From assembly GCA_017501175.1 (NCBI GenBank), contig JAFVXK010000027.1:1-9532 (forward strand): DNA of 9,532 nt. The letters are read 5' to 3'. This DNA comes from Clostridia bacterium (lineage in GTDB: Bacteria; Bacillota_A; Clostridia; Oscillospirales; CAG-272). This document shows positions 6,534-9,532 of this stretch, one piece after another. The notes beneath the pieces were generated by a model, which did not search any database, was not told the origin of the DNA, and was given only the letters and a program-made list of their open reading frames with translations. The position numbers and the translations under genes are program-made. Positions within the stretch are counted from its first letter, which is position 1. Every line of letters begins with the position of its first letter.

Positions 6534-6562
6534 AGCACCACATTTGTGGTGCTTTTCTTTTT
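6534..6562 (+). terminator. Intrinsic terminator with no obvious gene
   Basis: A perfect 8-bp stem (AGCACCAC with GTGGTGCT, loop ATTT) is followed by TTTTCTTTTT on the + strand. On the minus strand the hairpin is followed by CCCC, not by T residues, so it is oriented for rightward transcripts. No + strand gene lies between tRNA-Glu and this site. Confidence 0.75.
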
Positions 6563-6568
6563 CTGTGC

Positions 6569-6594
6569 TGGTGGCCGGTACGCTTTCGAGCCCA
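6569..6594 (-). repeat. Inverted fragment resembling the tRNA-Glu 3' end
   Basis: On the minus strand this reads TGGGCTCGAAAGCGTACCGG followed by CCACCA. The 3' end of tRNA-Glu reads TGGGTTCGATTCCCGTACCG followed by GTCACCA. With one gap, most positions match, including CGTACCGG and the final CACCA. The rest of a tRNA is absent, so it is a fragment, not a gene. Confidence 0.55.
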
Positions 6595-6640
6595 CTCGCG
6601 CGCACGAAAGGCTTTAGGTGTATCGTTGACTATCATAGTT
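6591..6640 (+). repeat. 50-bp direct repeat, copy 2
   Basis: Perfect copy of 6269-6318, preceded by TCGAG where copy 1 has TCGAA. It follows the second terminator as copy 1 follows the first. Confidence 0.95.
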
Positions 6641-6653
6641 GAGCTTGCTAACA

Positions 6654-6683
6654 ACTCGCGCGAACGAAAGGCTTTGGGTGTAT
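6654..6683 (+). repeat. Partial third copy of the direct repeat
   Basis: Thirty bases matching the inner part of the 50-bp repeat (ACTCGCGCGAACGAAAGGC onward) with two mismatches, 13 bp after copy 2 ends. Confidence 0.8.
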
Positions 6684-6732
6684 TCGCCTTTCGGCAATCG
6701 GTATGCGCTTCGCCCACGATATTGCGCGTTAA

Positions 6733-7917
6733 CTACCTTCTCCACCCCGAGTTATCCTTATAATAGTTTTCAGACCTTGCCGTTGTTGCTGTGGGGGCGG
6801 GGTCGAGTTTTTGTCCCGCTATACCGAGCAGGTCCTCGGGGCGAATCCAGGGACGGCGCTGGACGGCGCTGGTTTCCTCGTGGGTGAGGTATCCTCGGTA
6901 GGCGACGAGGCTTCGGCGCAGATAGCCGTCCTTTATACAGGCGTCCTTCACGCCGCCGTTAAGCAGTAAGAGTATCAGGGGCAGAATTTCCGCGCTGTAC
7001 GCGCAGGATGCGGAGTTGGCGATAGCTCCGGGGATATTTGCGACGCAGTAGTGAACGACACCGTTTACGGTGTATCTTGGGCTTTCGTGGTGTGTTTCGC
7101 GGCTTGACTCGATAGCTCCGGGGTTGTCGTTTGATATATCCACCAGCACCGAGCCCTCCTCCATAAGCTTCAGCATTTCCTTGTCTATAAGAAAATCGGT
7201 GCGCTCCTTTTGCCACTTGACGCAATTTATTACCATATCGGTGTAGGGAAGCACCGAGGCTATTGCCTCCTTACTGCAAAGCATAGTATTTATCTGTCGG
7301 TTGTATTTCGATAAAAGGGTACGGAGAATTCCGACGTTGATATCCATAACCGTACAGTCAGCACCGAGGGCGTGTAAAATTTCAAGCGCTCCCTGACCGA
7401 CGACACCCGCACCGAGAATAAGCACTCTCATACGCGGTGCGCCGGCAAGACCGCCGACGAACTTGCCCTTGCCGCCGTTTATCGTCAGCATGGATTCAAG
7501 ACCGAAAAGAGCCCCCTGCTTTCCCGCCGCCTCGCAATTCGGAGAGCCGTGGCGGTGCGCGTCCTCTGCAGTGAATGCTATGCATTTGCTCGTAAGTATA
7601 GCTTCAACCTCGCTCGGATTTGCGGCAGGGTGAATACAGCCGAGAATTATCTGTCCCTCGCGCATTAGGGGATATTCCTCGGGGGTAAATTCCTTCACCT
7701 TTGCTATCATATCGCACCTCGACCATAGTTCCTCGCGCGCCTTGGCTATTTTCGCGCCTGCCTCGGTGTATTTTTCATCGGGAAAGCCCGCAGCCTTGCC
7801 GCAGTCCTGCTCGGCAAGGACGGTGTGTCCCGCGGCAACTATACTTTTAACCTCGGCGGGTGTAGTGATTACTCTGTATTCGCCAGCCTTTGTGTCCTTT
7901 AAAATTCCGAAAACCAT
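6733..7917 (-). CDS. ald: Alanine dehydrogenase-family protein (AlaDH/PNT family)
   Basis: A 394-residue member of the alanine dehydrogenase/transhydrogenase family, predicted to interconvert L-alanine and pyruvate with NAD and ammonia in the cytoplasm. Substrate residues known from alanine dehydrogenases fall at matching positions: R15 in GEYR, K75 in AKVKE and H96 in GCIH. The NAD-binding Rossmann loop is LILGAGVVGQGALE (166-179), and NGVVHYCVANIPGAI (285-299) is the family's C-terminal signature. Differences from classic Ald: NDNPG (263-267) where DQGG is usual, NSAS where RTST is usual, and a Pro/Thr-rich tail after about 372. A divergent subgroup or a related amino-acid or opine dehydrogenase cannot be excluded. 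Start is ATG 7917 with AAAGGAG upstream; the longer frame to 8052 crosses the divergent nrdG promoter. Confidence 0.82.
   Translation of the reverse strand: MVFGILKDTKAGEYRVITTPAEVKSIVAAGHTVLAEQDCGKAAGFPDEKYTEAGAKIAKAREELWSRCDMIAKVKEFTPEEYPLMREGQIILGCIHPAANPSEVEAILTSKCIAFTAEDAHRHGSPNCEAAGKQGALFGLESMLTINGGKGKFVGGLAGAPRMRVLILGAGVVGQGALEILHALGADCTVMDINVGILRTLLSKYNRQINTMLCSKEAIASVLPYTDMVINCVKWQKERTDFLIDKEMLKLMEEGSVLVDISNDNPGAIESSRETHHESPRYTVNGVVHYCVANIPGAIANSASCAYSAEILPLILLLLNGGVKDACIKDGYLRRSLVAYRGYLTHEETSAVQRRPWIRPEDLLGIAGQKLDPAPTATTARSENYYKDNSGWRR
6851..6870. repeat. 10-bp tandem duplication within ald
   Basis: GGACGGCGCT occurs twice in direct succession, in the codons for about SAVQRRPW (residues 350-357). 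The reading frame stays open through it. Confidence 0.7.
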
Positions 7918-7989
7918 TTTTCTCTCCTTTAATATATATATCCCATTTATCTTTTCCAAAAAACAGAAAAAAATCCTACGTCTTGCGTC

Positions 7990-8018
7990 TTGCAAAGTGC
8001 TTCTGTCTGTGATAGAAT
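7990..8018 (+). promoter_or_regulatory. Promoter of nrdG
   Basis: TTGCAA at 7990-7995, a 17-bp spacer and TAGAAT at 8013-8018, preceded by TGA giving an extended -10 (TGnTAGAAT). Transcription would start near 8025, leaving a leader of about 30 nt. No NrdR-box-like palindrome is seen here. Confidence 0.7.
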
Positions 8019-8055
8019 ATATATAATAAATGTAGATTTCGAAAAGGAGCACTAT

Positions 8056-8748
8056 ATGACTATAATGGGTTTACAGAAGCTGACGCTTCTTGATTTTCCG
8101 GGGAAGATTGCCTGCACCGTTTTCACGGGTGGGTGTAATTTCAGATGTCCTTTCTGCCACAACGCCTCGCTCGTAATCCCCTCGAAGCTTGGCGCGGCAA
8201 TGCCTACCGAGGACTTCTTTGATTTTCTAAAAAAACGGCAGGGCATACTTGGGGGTGTTTGCGTCAGCGGCGGAGAGCCGACCTTGATGTTCGACCTCGA
8301 GGACTTTCTCACCCGTATTAAATCCATGGGCTTTCTCGTCAAGCTAGACACCAACGGCTCACGCCCCGAGGTTTTGAGGTCGCTCGTCGAAAAGGGGCTT
8401 ATTGATTACGTTGCGATGGATATAAAAAATTCCCCCGATATGTATCCGAAGACTGTCGGAGTCGAGGGCTTTGACGTCGCTCCCATACTCGAAAGCGCCG
8501 AGTATCTTATGAGCGGTGCTGTGGAGTTTGAGTTCCGCACCACCCTCGTCGAAGGACACCATACAGAGCGCGAAATCCGCCTTATCGGCGAGTGGCTTAG
8601 GGGTGCTCCGAGATATTATCTTCAGAATTTCGTGGACTCGGGCGACCTTATTTTAGAGGAAACTAGCGGACTTGACAAAAATACGTCCGAAACTTTGTTG
8701 AAAGTGCTCAAAACTTATATTCCAAACGCCGAAATTCGTGGGATTTGA
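8056..8748 (+). CDS. nrdG: Anaerobic ribonucleoside-triphosphate reductase activating protein (NrdG2 type)
   Basis: A 230-residue radical-SAM activase. With an electron donor and S-adenosylmethionine it creates the glycyl radical on NrdD. The opening GLQKLTLLDFPGKIACTVF (5-23) and the cluster motif CNFRCPFC (C27, C31, C34) are typical of the NrdG2 subgroup. SGGEPTL (71-77) contributes to SAM binding, and KLDTNGS (96-102) and DYVAMDIKN (117-125) are further family motifs. Length is right for NrdG2 and longer than the E. coli NrdG (about 154). GGAG at 8046-8049 lies 6 nt before ATG 8056; ATG 8065 is a less well-placed alternative. It precedes nrdD in the same orientation and is divergent from ald. 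Related activases such as PflA are possible, but the nrdD neighbour supports this call. Confidence 0.9.
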   Translation: MTIMGLQKLTLLDFPGKIACTVFTGGCNFRCPFCHNASLVIPSKLGAAMPTEDFFDFLKKRQGILGGVCVSGGEPTLMFDLEDFLTRIKSMGFLVKLDTNGSRPEVLRSLVEKGLIDYVAMDIKNSPDMYPKTVGVEGFDVAPILESAEYLMSGAVEFEFRTTLVEGHHTEREIRLIGEWLRGAPRYYLQNFVDSGDLILEETSGLDKNTSETLLKVLKTYIPNAEIRGI

Positions 8749-8778
8749 TACTACATATCGTTGCTTGAAATATTTTTT

Positions 8779-8794
8779 CCACAAAATGTTGTGT
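8779..8794. promoter_or_regulatory. NrdR box 1 upstream of nrdD
   Basis: CCACAAAATGTTGTGT matches the known NrdR-box consensus (acaCwAtATaTwGtgt) at 13 of 16 positions by eye and is roughly palindromic. It lies just upstream of the -35 element. Confidence 0.7.
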
Positions 8795-8801
8795 TTTCCT
8801 A

Positions 8802-8830
8802 TTGACAAATGACACAAGATATAGTATAAT
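8802..8830 (+). promoter_or_regulatory. Consensus sigma-A promoter of nrdD
   Basis: TTGACA at 8802-8807, a 17-bp spacer and TATAAT at 8825-8830: a perfect match to consensus. Transcription would start near 8837. Such a strong promoter normally needs a repressor, and NrdR-like boxes lie on it. Confidence 0.93.
8812..8827. promoter_or_regulatory. NrdR box 2 overlapping the nrdD promoter
   Basis: ACACAAGATATAGTAT matches the NrdR consensus at 14 of 16 positions by eye. It covers most of the spacer and the first bases of the -10 box. Its offset from box 1 is 33 bp, close to three helical turns, as known for paired NrdR boxes. Confidence 0.75.
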
Positions 8831-8838
8831 GTTTATGC

Positions 8839-8854
8839 TCGCTCTCCGGAGCGA
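8839..8854 (+). promoter_or_regulatory. Hairpin at the 5' end of the nrdD transcript
   Basis: TCGCTC-TCCG-GAGCGA, a 6-bp stem closed by C(UCCG)G, a UNCG-class tetraloop known to be very stable. It lies about 2 nt after the predicted transcription start and is followed by A-rich leader, not by T residues, so it is not a terminator. Confidence 0.6.
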
Positions 8855-8905
8855 AAAAAGAGTAAAAAACAAAAAAACATAAACATTTCAAATAGGAGGG
8901 ACACC

Positions 8906-9532
8906 GTGTACACAGTTAAGAAAAGAGATGGCAAAATCATTGATTTTGACCTCACGAAAATTTCCGACGCGATAAAGCTTGCCTTTGAAGCGCAGGAAAA
9001 GGACTACAACCAGAATATCATTGATTTCCTTGCTCTCAAGGTCACAGCAGACTTTGAGCCCAAGATAAAGGACCATCACATCGCAGTCGAGGACATTCAG
9101 GACTCGGTTGAGTCGGTTCTCGTTCAGGCGGGATATGCCGACGTTGCAAAGGCATACATTCTTTACCGCCGTCAGAGAGAAAAAATCCGTAATATGAAAT
9201 CTACTATCCTTGACTACAAGGATATAGTTGACAGCTACGTTAAGTCTATTGACTGGCGTGTTAAGGAGAACTCCACCGTTACCTATTCCGTCGGAGGACT
9301 TATCCTCTCGAACTCGGGCGCTATCACCGCTAACTATTGGCTCTCCGAGATTTACGACGACGAGATTGCAAACGCTCACAGAAACGCCGACATTCACATT
9401 CACGACCTCTCGATGCTCACGGGCTACTGCGCAGGCTGGTCCTTGAAGCAGCTTATCCAAGAGGGACTTGGCGGCGTTACGGGTAAGATTACCTCTGCGC
9501 CCGCAAAGCATCTTGCAACCCTCTGCAACCAG
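8906..9532 (+). CDS. nrdD: Anaerobic ribonucleoside-triphosphate reductase, N-terminal part
   Basis: The first 209 codons of a class III ribonucleotide reductase that reduces ribonucleoside triphosphates to dNTPs under anaerobic conditions; the rest lies beyond the window. Start is GTG 8906 with a strong AGGAGGG 5 nt upstream; translation gives (M)YTVKKRDGKIIDFDLTKI. Residues 1 to about 92 form an ATP-cone, the allosteric domain that senses ATP/dATP, ending in VEDIQDSVESVLVQAGYADVAKAYILYR. The reductase domain begins with VKENSTVTYSVGGLI and shows ADIHIHDLSMLTGYCAGWSLKQL and GLGGVTGKITSAPAKHL, family hallmarks. The glycyl-radical and zinc sites are in the missing C-terminal part. It is the target of the upstream NrdG. 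Confidence 0.95.
   Translation, partial: MYTVKKRDGKIIDFDLTKISDAIKLAFEAQEKDYNQNIIDFLALKVTADFEPKIKDHHIAVEDIQDSVESVLVQAGYADVAKAYILYRRQREKIRNMKSTILDYKDIVDSYVKSIDWRVKENSTVTYSVGGLILSNSGAITANYWLSEIYDDEIANAHRNADIHIHDLSMLTGYCAGWSLKQLIQEGLGGVTGKITSAPAKHLATLCNQ

Larger units (their letters stand above)
6247..6732. other. Gene-free, repeat-rich region downstream of tRNA-Glu
   Basis: This stretch of about 490 bp between tRNA-Glu and the alanine dehydrogenase-family gene holds no convincing gene. Open frames on both strands (the longest on the minus strand, 6292-6717) have no family resemblance and no ribosome binding site, and they mostly translate the repeats. The region carries a 50-bp perfect direct repeat plus a partial third copy, a 44-bp palindromic element, another hairpin, an intrinsic terminator on the + strand and an inverted tRNA-Glu-3'-end-like fragment; these are listed separately. 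Confidence 0.8.

Noticed and set aside
6269..6683. CRISPR-like array
   Set aside because: Only two full copies 322 bp apart plus a partial third; no regular spacers and no cas genes.
6292..6717. Minus-strand open frame of 141 codons in the repeat region
   Set aside because: It has no ribosome binding site or family motif, and it translates the repeats and hairpins (the same peptide from both 50-bp copies).
7924..7960. Promoter for ald (TTGGAA-N17-TATATT on the minus strand)
   Set aside because: Transcription would start within or at the ribosome binding site, so this pairing is unlikely; the real ald promoter is not clear.
7918..8052. N-terminal extension of the alanine dehydrogenase-family protein
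   Set aside because: The extension is composed of AT-rich intergenic DNA containing the divergent promoter of nrdG; ATG 7917 has AAAGGAG.
8888..9511. Long minus-strand open frame opposite nrdD
   Set aside because: The + strand frame from GTG 8906 encodes unmistakable NrdD with a strong ribosome binding site; the opposite frame is its shadow.

Overview
The window looks like chromosomal DNA of a strictly anaerobic Firmicute, most likely a gut clostridium (class Clostridia, perhaps Oscillospirales or a relative). Pointers are the class III (oxygen-sensitive) ribonucleotide reductase pair nrdG/nrdD, strong AGGAG-type ribosome binding sites before almost every gene, consensus sigma-A promoters, a tRNA gene with encoded CCA, and an AEC carrier plus an alpha-L-rhamnosidase-like protein. 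Genus-level assignment is not possible by eye.

Layout. (1) Positions 1-5933 form a leftward block. In transcription order it holds an AraC-family regulator with its own -10 box, the rRNA uracil methyltransferase RlmD, a small two-helix membrane protein coupled to rlmD by ATGA overlap, a short spacer with a relic resembling the end of a second RlmD, a HAD phosphatase, an AEC-family carrier, an SGNH/GDSL esterase, an ElaA-like acetyltransferase, a small zinc-ribbon protein, and the start of a rhamnosidase-like protein that runs off the window. Gaps are mostly 1-40 bp and two junctions are ATGA overlaps, so much of it is probably co-transcribed. (2) Positions 6082-6246 hold tRNA-Glu(CTC) on the + strand with a textbook promoter and terminator. 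(3) Positions 6247-6732 contain no convincing gene but are dense in repeats: a perfect 50-bp direct repeat, a third partial copy, a 44-bp palindromic element, a second intrinsic terminator and an inverted copy of the tRNA-Glu 3' end. (4) An alanine dehydrogenase-family gene runs leftward. Divergent from it, nrdG and then nrdD run rightward; nrdD is cut by the window end.

How the parts work together. NrdG is the radical-SAM activase that installs the glycyl radical in NrdD, which makes dNTPs without oxygen. nrdD has a perfect TTGACA-N17-TATAAT promoter bracketed by two NrdR-box-like palindromes, so NrdR repression is predicted for nrdD. nrdG has a separate promoter without such boxes. The left block combines sugar-related enzymes (rhamnosidase-like protein, SGNH esterase) with general functions, and the AraC regulator at its head could control it. 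I saw no clearly new multi-gene system. The least explained parts are the repeat mosaic after tRNA-Glu and the RlmD-tail relic near rlmD.
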